Shown: one piece after another, positions 15,427-24,212 of the stretch | How the letters are laid out: each line of letters opens with the position of its first letter | Position numbering within the stretch: position 1 is the first letter of the stretch | Source: Pontibacillus yanchengensis | GTDB lineage: Bacteria; Bacillota; Bacilli; Bacillales; BH030062 | Reading direction: 5' to 3' | Length of the DNA stretch: 63,460 bases | NCBI RefSeq assembly: GCF_009856295.1 | Contig: NZ_WMEU01000011.1 | Location: forward strand, 1 to 63,460 | The notes under the pieces: model-generated | The model's input: only the letters and a program-made list of their open reading frames with translations | Database searches by the model: none | Told to the model about the DNA's origin: nothing | Position numbers and translations under genes: made by a program

Positions 15427-16173
15427 TTAGGCTTTTGTTAATATCTCAAAACCTTCATCCGTTATGGCAATGGTATGCTCAAAGTGAGCGCACAATTTAC
15501 CATCTTCTGTAACAACCGTCCAATTGTCATCAAGTGTTTTAACATAACGCTCACCTGCATTGACCATTGGTTCTACGGCTAAGACCATTCCAGGCTTCAA
15601 ACGAGGGCCTTTATTGGGCGGTCCGAAATGTGGAATCTGTGGGTCTTCATGTAGTTCTTGACCTACACCATGACCGACATATTCCCGCACAATCGAAAAG
15701 CCTTTAGGCTCTACAAATGACTGAATCGCATGAGAGATGTTTGATAATCGAACAGCAGGTTTTGCTTCGTTTAACCCTTTAAAAAGGCATTCTTCTGTTA
15801 CATCAAGCAATTCCTGCGTTTCTTCATCAATTTCACCTACTGGATACGTCCAGGCTGAATCACCATGATATCCTTTATATTTAGCACCAATATCAATGGA
15901 TATAATGTCACCATTATTCAGCGTGCGATCTCCCGGAATACCATGTACCAGCTCTTCATTGACCGAAGTACAAATACTACCACGGAACCCATTATAACCT
16001 TTAAAAGAAGGAATTGCATCCATATCGCGAATGAATTTATCTGCTATATCATCTAATTGCTGTGTTGTAATGCCTGGTTTTATATGCTTTTGCAATTCTT
16101 GGTGCGTCAGTGCAACGATTTTACCTGCGTGACGCATGATTTCAATTTCGCGTGGTGTTTTTGTAATTATCAT
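15427..16173 (-). CDS. map: Methionine aminopeptidase, type I
   Basis: MetAP removes the initiator Met from nascent proteins. The 248-residue single-domain enzyme shows the metal ligands of the family: the Asp residues in SIDIGAKYKGYHGDSAWT, the His in GHGVGQELHEDP, and Glu in AVEPMV and HFEHTIAI. Its start and the adk stop share one base (16173), so the two are translationally linked, as in the spc operon of Bacillus. Confidence 0.97.
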   Translation of the reverse strand: MIITKTPREIEIMRHAGKIVALTHQELQKHIKPGITTQQLDDIADKFIRDMDAIPSFKGYNGFRGSICTSVNEELVHGIPGDRTLNNGDIISIDIGAKYKGYHGDSAWTYPVGEIDEETQELLDVTEECLFKGLNEAKPAVRLSNISHAIQSFVEPKGFSIVREYVGHGVGQELHEDPQIPHFGPPNKGPRLKPGMVLAVEPMVNAGERYVKTLDDNWTVVTEDGKLCAHFEHTIAITDEGFEILTKA

Positions 16174-16823
16174 TAAGATAAGCCTCCGAGCTTTTCATCG
16201 ATATCATGGAAAACTTTATCAATGTCTTGGTCGCCATCAATGGTAACGAGATATCCCTTATCTTCATAGAAGTTTAAGAGAGGTTTTGTGTTTTGTAGAT
16301 TGACTTCCAAGCGCTTGCGAACCGTTTCTGGCTTGTCATCATCGCGTTGAATCAATTCGGAACCATCATGATCACATTTCCCTTCTACTTTAGGAGGGTT
16401 ATATTTCACATGATATGTTGCTCCACATGTCGGGCATATGCGACGGCCTGTTAAGCGCTCCACAAGGTGTTCAGTATCAACATCGATATGAAGTACATAA
16501 TCAAGTGTTGTACCTAAATCAGTTAATAAGTTTTCTAGCGCTTCTGCCTGAGCAATGGTTCTTGGAAACCCATCAAGCAAAAAGCCATTCTTACAATCAT
16601 CTTTGGCAAGGCGTTCGCGAACTATACCTATTGTTACTTCATCAGGTACAAGTTCGCCAGCATCCATATAGGATTTAGCCTCATTTCCTAGCTGTGTTCC
16701 TTCTTTGATCGCAGAACGGAACATATCTCCTGTTGAGATATGAGGGATTTCATACTTTTCAACGATTTTTTCCGCCTGGGTGCCTTTTCCGGCCCCGGGA
16801 GGACCCATTAAGATTAAGTTCAA
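16173..16823 (-). CDS. adk: Adenylate kinase
   Basis: Adk catalyses AMP + ATP = 2 ADP. The 216-residue long-form enzyme has the P-loop GPPGAGKGT (7-15), the AMP-binding DGFPRT (84-89) and a zinc-type LID with ligands C130, C133, C150 and D153, the Cys3-Asp set known from B. subtilis. It lies between secY and map in the spc operon and shares its last base with the map start. Confidence 0.98.
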   Translation of the reverse strand: MNLILMGPPGAGKGTQAEKIVEKYEIPHISTGDMFRSAIKEGTQLGNEAKSYMDAGELVPDEVTIGIVRERLAKDDCKNGFLLDGFPRTIAQAEALENLLTDLGTTLDYVLHIDVDTEHLVERLTGRRICPTCGATYHVKYNPPKVEGKCDHDGSELIQRDDDKPETVRKRLEVNLQNTKPLLNFYEDKGYLVTIDGDQDIDKVFHDIDEKLGGLS

Positions 16824-16857
16824 AATGTTCCCCTCGCTCTCATTGGTTAGTACAATC

Positions 16858-18150
16858 TTATTTAATGAAGCCTTTATAGTGACGTTTCACTAGTTGGCTC
16901 TCTAATTGTTTCATTGTTTCTAAAGCTACACCTACTACGATTAGTAGACCTGTACCTCCGATTTGTACACTTTGCGGTAGTCCTACTAGTCCTCCAAGCA
17001 CAACAGGCATAATAGCGATAAGTGCCAAGAACAGAGATCCTACAAATGTTAAACGGTACAAGACACGAGTCAAATACGTTTCAGTGTTCTTTCCTGGACG
17101 AATTCCAGGAATGTACCCACCTTGTTTCTTCAGATTCTCTGCCATTTGTTCAGGATTAACTTGAACAAATGTGTAGAAATAGGTGAATGCTATGATTAGT
17201 CCTACATAAATAATCATTCCAGGCCAGTTCTGATAATCAAAAATATACTGGATGGTACTCGCAATCTCATTATCACCAAAGAAGCCAGCCACTGTACGTG
17301 GAGCAATGATGAAGGAAATTGCGAAGATTACTGGAATTACCCCTGCTGCGTTTACCTTAATTGGTAAGTGGGTAGAGTGTCCACCAACAGGTGAACGGTT
17401 AACTAAACGTTTCGCATATTGGATTGGGATTTTACGCAATGCTTGTTGAATGAAAATGACACCAACAACAATTGCTACCGTGACCAACGCGATTAATGCT
17501 ACAATAACTAAATTTATAAATAACTGCTCACCAGCATCCGCAATATACTTTTCATAAAGTTGGTTTACACCACTAGGAATACCAGCTGCAATTCCTGCAA
17601 AAATTAGAATTGAAATCCCATTTCCTACGCCATGAGCAGTGATTTGTTCACCTAACCACATTAAAAAGGCTGTTCCACTTGTTAGAACCAAAGCAATTAC
17701 TAAGAATTTAGTAACACCAGGATCTGCAATCAACTGACCTTGAGTTAGTGTGTTAAAGCCAATTGACATTCCAATTGCTTGGATAAAAGCAAGAACAACC
17801 GTTGCGTAGCGAGTAAACTGAGCTAATTTACGACGTCCAACTTCACCTTGCTTTTTCCATTCAGCAAATTTCGGTACAACATCCATTTGCAACAATTGCA
17901 TGATAATGGATGCCGTAATGTAAGGCATAATTCCCATTGCAAAGATGGAGAATTGTTTCAATGCCCCACCTCCGAATGTGTTTAAGAAACCAAAAACGTT
18001 ATTTTCATTCATAAAGTTAATGGCTTCTTTATTGGTGAATGGAACAGGAATAAACGTTCCAAGGCGGAAGATGATTAGCATAGCAAGTGTAAAAAAAATC
18101 TTCCGTCGTATATCACCCACGCGCATAAAATTGGAGATTGTCTGGAACAT
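16858..18150 (-). CDS. secY: Protein translocase subunit SecY
   Basis: SecY is the channel of the Sec translocon in the cytoplasmic membrane. The 430-residue protein has ten predicted transmembrane segments, the N-terminal FQTISNFMRVGDIRRKIFFTL, plug-region residues after TM1, and the conserved cytoplasmic loops with IRPGKNTETYL (C5) that contact the ribosome and SecA. Its start overlaps the rplO stop by one base, and adk follows 34 bp downstream. Partner SecE is encoded at 44835-45008. Confidence 0.98.
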   Translation of the reverse strand: MFQTISNFMRVGDIRRKIFFTLAMLIIFRLGTFIPVPFTNKEAINFMNENNVFGFLNTFGGGALKQFSIFAMGIMPYITASIIMQLLQMDVVPKFAEWKKQGEVGRRKLAQFTRYATVVLAFIQAIGMSIGFNTLTQGQLIADPGVTKFLVIALVLTSGTAFLMWLGEQITAHGVGNGISILIFAGIAAGIPSGVNQLYEKYIADAGEQLFINLVIVALIALVTVAIVVGVIFIQQALRKIPIQYAKRLVNRSPVGGHSTHLPIKVNAAGVIPVIFAISFIIAPRTVAGFFGDNEIASTIQYIFDYQNWPGMIIYVGLIIAFTYFYTFVQVNPEQMAENLKKQGGYIPGIRPGKNTETYLTRVLYRLTFVGSLFLALIAIMPVVLGGLVGLPQSVQIGGTGLLIVVGVALETMKQLESQLVKRHYKGFIK

Positions 18151-18590
18151 TAGATCACCTCAGTTTGACCGCCCGCTGCTTCAATTGCTTCCTTCGCTGA
18201 AGCAGAGAACTTATGAGCTTTTACGTTTAGTTTCTTTACAATGTTACCTTTTCCAAGAATCTTGATACCTGATTCAAGTTTGCTAACCACGCCTGTTTCA
18301 AGTAAAAGCTCAGGAGTGACTTCTGTACCATCTTCAAAACGATTTAATGCTTCAAGGTTCACTACTGCGTACTCTTTACGGTGAATGTTTGTAAAACCAC
18401 GCTTCGGTAGGCGTTGGAATAAAGGCATTTGACCACCTTCGAAACCTGGACGCACACCGCCGCCAGCACGAGCTTTTTGCCCTTTATGACCACGGCCAGA
18501 GGTTTTACCATTACCTGAAGACATGCCGCGACCAACGCGGTTACGTTCTTTACGAGTACCTTTTACTGCCTTCAATTCATGAAGTTTCAT
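18150..18590 (-). CDS. rplO: Large ribosomal subunit protein uL15
   Basis: uL15 binds domain II of 23S rRNA and supports late 50S assembly. The 146-residue protein has the Gly/Arg-rich N-terminal arm (GRGMSSGNGKTSGRGHKGQKAR split by rRNA-contacting glycines), FEGGQMPLFQRLPKRGF, and the C-terminal globular part ending AAGGQTEVI. It precedes secY with a one-base overlap. Confidence 0.97.
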   Translation of the reverse strand: MKLHELKAVKGTRKERNRVGRGMSSGNGKTSGRGHKGQKARAGGGVRPGFEGGQMPLFQRLPKRGFTNIHRKEYAVVNLEALNRFEDGTEVTPELLLETGVVSKLESGIKILGKGNIVKKLNVKAHKFSASAKEAIEAAGGQTEVI

Positions 18591-18622
18591 TCGAGCACCT
18601 CCTCTTTTACGCTTTACGTTTA

Positions 18623-18805
18623 TTAAGCTTCTTTAACCGTTACTAGGTGAGATATCTTATCGGCCATACCACGTACAGCTGGAGTATCGTCATGAACAAC
18701 GGTTTGATTAATTTTGTTAAGACCAAGAGCCTTTACAGTAGAGCGTTGCCCTTCTGGTCTGCCAATTACACTGCGCGTGAGGGTAATTTCTAATTTTTTA
18801 GACAT
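18623..18805 (-). CDS. rpmD: Large ribosomal subunit protein uL30
   Basis: This 60-residue protein matches the short bacterial uL30: KLEITLTRSVIGRPEGQR, then VKALGLNKINQTVVHDD and a helix ending VTVKEA. It sits between rpsE and rplO in the invariant spc order, 13 bp after rpsE, with a GGAGG ribosome binding site. Confidence 0.96.
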   Translation of the reverse strand: MSKKLEITLTRSVIGRPEGQRSTVKALGLNKINQTVVHDDTPAVRGMADKISHLVTVKEA

Positions 18806-18818
18806 GTCATTTCCCTCC

Positions 18819-19322
18819 TTATCCTAACAGTTCTTCTACAGACTTTCCACGAAGTTTTGCTACGTCTTCTGCACGCTTCAATTCGTCAAGTCCGTTTAGA
18901 GTTGCACGTACCATGTTAATTGGTGTGTTAGATCCTAATGATTTAGAAAGAATATCACCTACACCTGCAAGTTCAAGCACGGCACGAACAGGTCCACCAG
19001 CGATAACTCCTGTACCTTCTGCTGCTGGCTTCATTAGGATGTTACCAGCACCAAAACGTCCAACGATTTCATGTGGGATCGTAGTTCCAACTCTAGGTAC
19101 TTCAATTAAATTTTTCTTCGCATCTTCAATTGCCTTACGAATCGCTTCTGGTACTTCTAGGGCTTTACCCGTACCAAAGCCAACATGACCATTTTTATCT
19201 CCTACTACAACCAATGCAGCAAAACGGAAACGGCGTCCACCTTTAACAACCTTTGCTACACGATTGACCGTAACAACGCGTTCTTCAAGATCTAATTTAC
19301 TTGGATCAACGCTTATACGCAT
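18819..19322 (-). CDS. rpsE: Small ribosomal subunit protein uS5
   Basis: uS5 contacts the decoding region and the mRNA entry channel. The 167-residue protein has the dsRBD-like domain with VNRVAKVVKGGRRFRFAALVVVGD spanning about residues 19-42. The loop KVVKGGRRF is where spectinomycin-resistance changes map, and it appears unmodified here. The second domain contains GNILMKPAAEGTGVIAGG. It lies 22 bp after rplR. Confidence 0.97.
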   Translation of the reverse strand: MRISVDPSKLDLEERVVTVNRVAKVVKGGRRFRFAALVVVGDKNGHVGFGTGKALEVPEAIRKAIEDAKKNLIEVPRVGTTIPHEIVGRFGAGNILMKPAAEGTGVIAGGPVRAVLELAGVGDILSKSLGSNTPINMVRATLNGLDELKRAEDVAKLRGKSVEELLG

Positions 19323-19344
19323 GTGTATGTCCCTCCTTTTACTA

Positions 19345-19707
19345 TTAAAATTCTAGACCAGCTTCGCGAGCAGCGTCAGCTAAAGCTTTTACACGGCCGT
19401 GATATAGATAACCACCACGGTCAAAAACAATTGTTTTGAAACCATTGTCTTGCGCACGCTTTGCAACTAATTCACCAATCTTAGCTGCTGCTTCTACGTT
19501 ACCAGTATTCTCTAGATTTAAATCATTTTCAACTGTAGAAGCGCTTGATACTGTTACACCATTCACATCATCGATAAGTTGTGCATAGATGTGTTTGTTT
19601 GAACGATAAACGTTAAGACGTGGACGTTCCGGAGTACCAGCTACTTTTTTACGAACGCGTGAATGTCTTTTCTTACGTACCGCATTTTTATCAGCTTTTG
19701 TGATCAT
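19345..19707 (-). CDS. rplR: Large ribosomal subunit protein uL18
   Basis: uL18 binds 5S rRNA together with uL5 to form the central protuberance. The 120-residue sequence has the basic N-terminal arm KNAVRKKRHSRVRKKV, the RLNVYRSNKHIYAQLIDD strand and the GGYLYHGRVKALADAAREAGLEF ending (split by a turn). Position and length match Bacillus. Confidence 0.97.
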   Translation of the reverse strand: MITKADKNAVRKKRHSRVRKKVAGTPERPRLNVYRSNKHIYAQLIDDVNGVTVSSASTVENDLNLENTGNVEAAAKIGELVAKRAQDNGFKTIVFDRGGYLYHGRVKALADAAREAGLEF

Positions 19708-19739
19708 CTAGGTCACTCCTTTCTGTTCCCTATCGAACC

Positions 19740-20276
19740 TTATTTAGCAGTCTTACCTTCTTTACGACGTACATTTTCACCTTCGTAACGAATACCTTTT
19801 CCTTTGTAAGGTTCAGGTGGGCGAATGGATCGGATGTTTGCAGCTACCGCACCAACTAGCTCTTTGTCGATACCTTTTACAGTAATCTTAGCCTGGGACG
19901 GAACTTCAAGCTCGATACCATCACGGTTTTCAATCTCAACTGGGTGAGAGTAACCAGCGTTCACTACAACCTTGTCACCTTGTTTCATTGCACGGTAACC
20001 AACACCTTGAATCTCAAGGCTTTTTTCGAATCCTTTAGAAACACCTTCAACCATGTTTCCAATAAGGCTACGAGTAGTACCATGTAAGGAACGGTGCTCT
20101 TTGTTGTCAGATGGACGTTCAACTGTTAGAACGTTGTCTTCGATCTTAATTGTCATTTCAGGGTGTAATGTGCGAGTTAATTCGCCTTTAGGGCCTTTAA
20201 CTGTTACATCGTCCCCATCAATATTAATTTCAACACCTTCTGGGATGTGTAAATGTTTTAATCCTACACGAGACAT
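19740..20276 (-). CDS. rplF: Large ribosomal subunit protein uL6
   Basis: uL6 lies at the base of the L7/L12 stalk near the factor-binding site. From the ATG at 20276 the protein has 178 residues, the usual length, starting MSRVGLKHLHIPEGVEI. The frame extends to an ATG at 20285, but GGAGG lies just before that codon and fits the downstream ATG. Two tandem uL6 folds are visible, and the C-terminal block KPYKGKGIRYEGE-type sequence is intact. Confidence 0.97.
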   Translation of the reverse strand: MSRVGLKHLHIPEGVEINIDGDDVTVKGPKGELTRTLHPEMTIKIEDNVLTVERPSDNKEHRSLHGTTRSLIGNMVEGVSKGFEKSLEIQGVGYRAMKQGDKVVVNAGYSHPVEIENRDGIELEVPSQAKITVKGIDKELVGAVAANIRSIRPPEPYKGKGIRYEGENVRRKEGKTAK

Positions 20277-20306
20277 TCTATGCACCTCCTCATTTATAGA
20301 AATATA

Positions 20307-20705
20307 TTACCAAACGTAAGCAAGCACTTCGCCGCCGATAGCTTGTTGACGTGCTTCTTTGTCTGTTAGTACACCATGTGAAGTAGAAACGACTGCTATT
20401 CCAAGACCGTTTAACACACGAGGGATTTCATCCGCTTTTGCATAAACACGAAGCCCTGGCTTACTGATACGTTTAAGTCCAGTAATTACGCGCTCGTTGT
20501 TCGCACCGTATTTAAGAAAAATGCGTATGATTCCTTGTTTATTATCTTCTACGAATTCGTAATCACGTACGAAACCTTCACGCTTAAGGATGTCTGCAAC
20601 TTCCTTTTTAAGTTGTGAAGCAGGAAGTTCAAGTTTCTCGTGACGTACCATGTTTGCATTACGAATACGAGTTAGCATATCTGCAATTGGATCTGTCATG
20701 ACCAT
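20307..20705 (-). CDS. rpsH: Small ribosomal subunit protein uS8
   Basis: uS8 is a primary binder of 16S rRNA helix 21 and, in E. coli, the repressor of its operon. The 132-residue protein begins MVMTDPIADMLTRIRNANMV and ends with the signature SHGVLTDKEARQQAIGGEVL. It follows rpsN by 29 bp. No S8-binding hairpin was sought in detail around rplE. Confidence 0.97.
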   Translation of the reverse strand: MVMTDPIADMLTRIRNANMVRHEKLELPASQLKKEVADILKREGFVRDYEFVEDNKQGIIRIFLKYGANNERVITGLKRISKPGLRVYAKADEIPRVLNGLGIAVVSTSHGVLTDKEARQQAIGGEVLAYVW

Positions 20706-20734
20706 TAGTGTTTACCTCCTTCCCTAATGTGGGA

Positions 20735-20920
20735 TTACCAGCTTGCTTTTTTGACTCCAGGAATTTGACCTTTGTATGCAAGTTCACGGAAACAAATACG
20801 GCAAAGTTTAAAATCTCGTAGCACTGAGTGTGGACGTCCACAACGTTCGCAACGCGTGTACTCACGGACTTTATACTTTTGAGGTCTTTGTTGTTTCACG
20901 ATCATTGATTTTTTAGCCAC
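20735..20920 (-). CDS. rpsN: Small ribosomal subunit protein uS14, zinc type
   Basis: This is the 61-residue zinc-binding (C+) form of uS14. The two CxxC pairs are in CERCGRPHSVLRDFKLCRIC. Bacilli often carry an additional zinc-free paralogue elsewhere for zinc starvation; none is in this window. It lies between rplE and rpsH as usual. Confidence 0.97.
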   Translation of the reverse strand: MAKKSMIVKQQRPQKYKVREYTRCERCGRPHSVLRDFKLCRICFRELAYKGQIPGVKKASW

Positions 20921-20949
20921 TATTTTCCCTCCTTTTAAAGCTTAATAGC

Positions 20950-21489
20950 TTATTTTTGGAAAGGCATACCGAATTGAGTTAATAATTCGCGTGCTTCTTC
21001 GTCATTATTAGCTGTAGTTACAATAACGATATCCATACCGCGTACTTTGTTAACTTTATCATAATTAATCTCTGGGAAAATCAATTGTTCTTTAACTCCA
21101 AGTGTGTAGTTTCCACGGCCATCGAAGGCTTTCTTGGAAATTCCACGGAAGTCACGAACACGTGGTAGAGATACAGCAATTAGTTTTTGTAGAAACTCAT
21201 ACATGCGCTCACCACGAAGGGTTACTTTTGCACCAATAGGCATTCCTTCACGTAGACGGAAACCTGCGATTGATTTTTTCGCCTTTGTAATCAAAGGTTT
21301 TTGACCAGAGATCAATGTTAACTCCTCAACAGCGTTGTCTAATGCCTTTGCATTTTGCACCGCGTCACCAACACCCATGTTGATGATGATTTTTTCAACC
21401 TTCGGTACCTGCATTACTGATTCATAATCGAATTTGCTCTGTAAAGATGGAATTACTTCCTCTTTATATTGTTTCATAAGTTCGTTCAT
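20950..21489 (-). CDS. rplE: Large ribosomal subunit protein uL5
   Basis: uL5 binds 5S rRNA and contacts P-site tRNA. The 179-residue protein shows KIIINMGVGDAVQNAKALDNA, the GAKVTLRGERMYEFLQ block and the C-terminal MDIVIVTTANNDEEAR. AGGAGGG precedes the ATG. It follows rplX by 26 bp. Confidence 0.97.
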   Translation of the reverse strand: MNELMKQYKEEVIPSLQSKFDYESVMQVPKVEKIIINMGVGDAVQNAKALDNAVEELTLISGQKPLITKAKKSIAGFRLREGMPIGAKVTLRGERMYEFLQKLIAVSLPRVRDFRGISKKAFDGRGNYTLGVKEQLIFPEINYDKVNKVRGMDIVIVTTANNDEEARELLTQFGMPFQK

Positions 21490-21515
21490 CGGGTAGCCCT
21501 CCTTTCGTCGCTAAG

Positions 21516-21827
21516 TTATTTATCTAACGCTTCACCGGATTTTTTAGCGATACGAACTTTGTTTCCGTCGCGCTCTTCATAGCTAACGCGAGTTGGTTCG
21601 CCAGTTTTCGGATCAATTGGTAATACGTTCGATACATGGATAGGTGCTTCCTGGCTAAGGATCCCGCCCTGAGGGTTGTCTTGTGACGGCTTGGCATGTT
21701 TTTTAATAACATTTACGCCTTCTACAAGGACACGCTCTTTTTTGGGATAAGCTTCAAGAATCGTAGCTTCTTTGCCTTTATCCTTACCAGTGATCACCAT
21801 GACTTTGTCACCTTTTTTTACGTGCAT
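21516..21827 (-). CDS. rplX: Large ribosomal subunit protein uL24
   Basis: uL24 is an assembly initiator at the exit tunnel rim. The 103-residue protein has the KOW motif in GDKVMVITGKDKGKEATIL, followed by VEGVNVIKKHAKPSQDNPQGG. Length matches Bacillus. It lies between rplN and rplE with a strong GGAGGTG ribosome binding site. Confidence 0.97.
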   Translation of the reverse strand: MHVKKGDKVMVITGKDKGKEATILEAYPKKERVLVEGVNVIKKHAKPSQDNPQGGILSQEAPIHVSNVLPIDPKTGEPTRVSYEERDGNKVRIAKKSGEALDK

Positions 21828-21864
21828 GCTTGTGGCACCTCCTTACAAGGCAAAAAATTCTTGA

Positions 21865-22233
21865 CTATAATACTTCTGGAGCTAGTGATACAATCTTCAT
21901 AAATTTGTGTTCACGAAGTTCACGAGCAACAGGTCCGAAAATACGAGTACCACGTGGGCCTTTATCGTCTTTGATAATTACCGCAGCATTTTCGTCAAAG
22001 CGGATGTAAGAACCGTCTTTACGGCGAGCTCCAGTTTTAGAACGAACGATAACAGCACGTACTACTTCGTTCTTTTTGACAACGCCACCTGGTGTTGCTT
22101 GTTTCACTGAGCATACAATTACATCGCCAATGTTTGCAGTTTTACGGCCTGAACCGCCTAGAACTTTAATAGTCTTCACTTCACGTGCACCAGAGTTGTC
22201 TGCAACTTTTAACGTGCTTTCTTGTTGAATCAT
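21865..22233 (-). CDS. rplN: Large ribosomal subunit protein uL14
   Basis: uL14 lies at the subunit interface and contacts 16S helix 14. From the ATG at 22233 the protein has 122 residues, the family length, starting MIQQESTLKVADNSGARE. The frame extends upstream to 22257, but GGGAGG lies between the two and the extra residues have no counterpart in other uL14 proteins. The core GDVIVCSVKQATPGG and the C-terminus FMKIVSLAPEVL are intact. Confidence 0.97.
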   Translation of the reverse strand: MIQQESTLKVADNSGAREVKTIKVLGGSGRKTANIGDVIVCSVKQATPGGVVKKNEVVRAVIVRSKTGARRKDGSYIRFDENAAVIIKDDKGPRGTRIFGPVARELREHKFMKIVSLAPEVL

Positions 22234-22276
22234 ACAGGTGTTACCTCCCTTCGGCATTCATTCCGAGCGATCTCTA

Positions 22277-22543
22277 TTAGATAATTACTGATTCTTCAAC
22301 GATTTCTACTAAACGGAAACGTTTGCTTGCTGAAAGAGGACGAGTTTCCATGATTCTTACAACATCGCCTACTTTAGCTGAGTTCTGCTCATCATGTGTT
22401 TTGAACTTCTTTGAATATTTAACACGTTTACCATAAAGTTGATGGAACTTATAAGTCTCAACTAAAACGGTAACCGTTTTATCCATTTTATCTGAAACGA
22501 CACGGCCAACATAAACTTTACGATTATTACGCTCTTCAGTCAT
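22277..22543 (-). CDS. rpsQ: Small ribosomal subunit protein uS17
   Basis: uS17 is an early 16S-binding OB-fold protein. The 88-residue sequence has KVYVGRVVSDKMDKTVTVLV and the GDVVRIMETRPLSASKRFRLVEI ending. It begins 21 bp after the rpmC stop codon with a GGAGG site. Confidence 0.97.
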   Translation of the reverse strand: MTEERNNRKVYVGRVVSDKMDKTVTVLVETYKFHQLYGKRVKYSKKFKTHDEQNSAKVGDVVRIMETRPLSASKRFRLVEIVEESVII

Positions 22544-22563
22544 CGAGGCTAACCTCCTCTCGT

Positions 22564-22767
22564 TTATCTATTATTTACGCCTACTTCACGTTCACGAACA
22601 ACGGTTTTCATACGCGCGATTGACTTACGAACCTGACGGATGCGCGCTGTGTTTTCCAACTGGCCTGTTGCAAGTTGGAAGCGTAAGTTGAAAAGCTCTT
22701 CTTTAAGAGATTTAACTTTTTGTTCAATTTCGGCAGTGGTTAGTTCTCTAATTTCATTAGCCTTCAT
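22564..22767 (-). CDS. rpmC: Large ribosomal subunit protein uL29
   Basis: uL29 is a helical hairpin at the tunnel exit that forms part of the docking site for SRP and trigger factor. The start at 22767 gives 67 residues beginning MKANEIRELTTAEIEQ, matching B. subtilis. The frame itself opens further upstream within rplP. It overlaps the rplP stop by 11 bases, and GGTGGTGAGA serves as ribosome binding site, implying coupling. Confidence 0.96.
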   Translation of the reverse strand: MKANEIRELTTAEIEQKVKSLKEELFNLRFQLATGQLENTARIRQVRKSIARMKTVVREREVGVNNR

Positions 22768-23191
22768 TGATCTCACCACCAATTTCTTCACGTTTTACAA
22801 ACTTCGTCTTAATCGGTAGTTTGTGAGAAGCAAGACGCAATGCTTCGCGTGCAACTTCTTCAGATACACCAGCGATTTCAAACATGATCTTACCTGGTTT
22901 CACAACTGCTACCCAGCCTTCAGGAGCACCTTTACCGGAACCCATACGTACCTCTAGAGGTTTAGCTGTATAAGGTTTGTCTGGGAAAATCTTAATCCAT
23001 ACTTTACCGCCACGTTTCATGTAACGAGTCATAGCAATACGTGCTGCCTCGATTTGACGGCTTGTGATTCGAGCTGGTTCTACAGCTTGTAGTCCAAATT
23101 CACCGAAAGCTACAGTAGTACCGCCTTTTGCACGGCCACCTAAGCTGTCGCGATGTTGCTTACGATATTTAACGCGTTTTGGCATTAACAT
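22757..23191 (-). CDS. rplP: Large ribosomal subunit protein uL16
   Basis: uL16 supports A-site tRNA placement and late 50S maturation. The 144-residue protein begins MLMPKRVKYRKQHRD, has ARIAMTRYMKRGGKVWIKIFPD and the GSGKGAPEGWVAVVKPGKIMFE core, and is the normal length. It overlaps rpmC. Confidence 0.97.
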   Translation of the reverse strand: MLMPKRVKYRKQHRDSLGGRAKGGTTVAFGEFGLQAVEPARITSRQIEAARIAMTRYMKRGGKVWIKIFPDKPYTAKPLEVRMGSGKGAPEGWVAVVKPGKIMFEIAGVSEEVAREALRLASHKLPIKTKFVKREEIGGEINEG

Positions 23192-23209
23192 AATGCTTAT
23201 CCCCCTTCC

Positions 23210-23848
23210 TTAATTCTTTTTAGATGGAAGGACTTCTCCACGATAAATCCACACTTTAACACCTAGCTTACCGTAAGTAGTGTCTGCTTCTGCAGTACCA
23301 TAATCGATATCTGCGCGAAGTGTGTGTAGTGGTACAGTACCTTCACTATAACGTTCTGCACGTGCAATGTCAGCCCCGCCTAGACGACCAGATACTTGGG
23401 TTTTAATACCTTTAGCACCGGCACGCATAGCGCGTTGGATAGATTGTTTTTGTGCACGACGGAATGAAACACGGTTTTCTAATTGTTTTGCGATGTTATC
23501 AGCAACTAGTGCTGCATCTAAATCAGCTTTTTTCACTTCAACGATGTTGATGTGAACTCTTTTACCAGTAAGTTCATTAAGAGCTTTACGAAGTGCTTCA
23601 ACTTCGGAACCACCTTTACCAATTACCATTCCTGGCTTAGCAGTGTGGATGGAAATGTTAACGCGGTTCGCAGCACGTTCGATTTCAACTGTAGAAAGAG
23701 CTGCTTCTGAAAGACGATTTTCTACATATTCACGAATTTTAATGTCTTCATGTAGTAAATCTGCATAATCTTTACCGGAGTACCATTTAGACTCCCAGTC
23801 ACGAATAACGCCAATACGCAGACCTACTGGATTAACTTTTTGACCCAC
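23210..23848 (-). CDS. rpsC: Small ribosomal subunit protein uS3
   Basis: uS3 forms the mRNA entry tunnel with uS4 and uS5. The 212-residue protein has the N-terminal GQKVNPVGLRIGVIRDWESKWY, a KH domain with the GMVIGKGGSEVEALR loop (about 73-87) and the C-terminal domain with RRAQKQSIQRAMRAGAKGIK. It is slightly shorter than the 218 residues of B. subtilis. Only three bases separate it from the rplV stop. Confidence 0.97.
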   Translation of the reverse strand: MGQKVNPVGLRIGVIRDWESKWYSGKDYADLLHEDIKIREYVENRLSEAALSTVEIERAANRVNISIHTAKPGMVIGKGGSEVEALRKALNELTGKRVHINIVEVKKADLDAALVADNIAKQLENRVSFRRAQKQSIQRAMRAGAKGIKTQVSGRLGGADIARAERYSEGTVPLHTLRADIDYGTAEADTTYGKLGVKVWIYRGEVLPSKKN

Positions 23849-23851
23849 TTC

Positions 23852-24193
23852 TTATCCCTCCTTCTTTTCTGATACAACTACTGTGATATGGCTAGTGCGC
23901 TTGTTGATTTGGCTTGCACGTCCCATTGCGCGAGGACGGAAACGTTTCAACGTTACACCTTCGTCTACAAACGCTTCAGAAATCACTAGGTTTTCTGGGT
24001 CCATTTCATAGTTATGCTCAGCGTTTGCAATCGCAGAATTTAATACCTTTTCAATTTCCGGAGAAGCTCCGCGTTGTGTATGACGTAATACCGCAATCGC
24101 TTCGCCAACCTTTTTTCCTCGAATTAAATTGATTACCAAACGAACTTTACGAGGAGCAATACGAACGGATTTCGCAACGGCTTTGGCTTGCAT
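23852..24193 (-). CDS. rplV: Large ribosomal subunit protein uL22
   Basis: uL22 lines the exit tunnel with an extended beta hairpin. The 113-residue protein has VRIAPRKVRLVINLIRGKKV, the ALNSAIANAEHNY-type core and the hairpin tip region FRPRAMGRASQINKRTSHITV, where macrolide-resistance changes map in other species. No deletion is visible there. Confidence 0.97.
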   Translation of the reverse strand: MQAKAVAKSVRIAPRKVRLVINLIRGKKVGEAIAVLRHTQRGASPEIEKVLNSAIANAEHNYEMDPENLVISEAFVDEGVTLKRFRPRAMGRASQINKRTSHITVVVSEKKEG

Positions 24194-24212
24194 CTTGTGT
24201 GCCTCCTCTCAT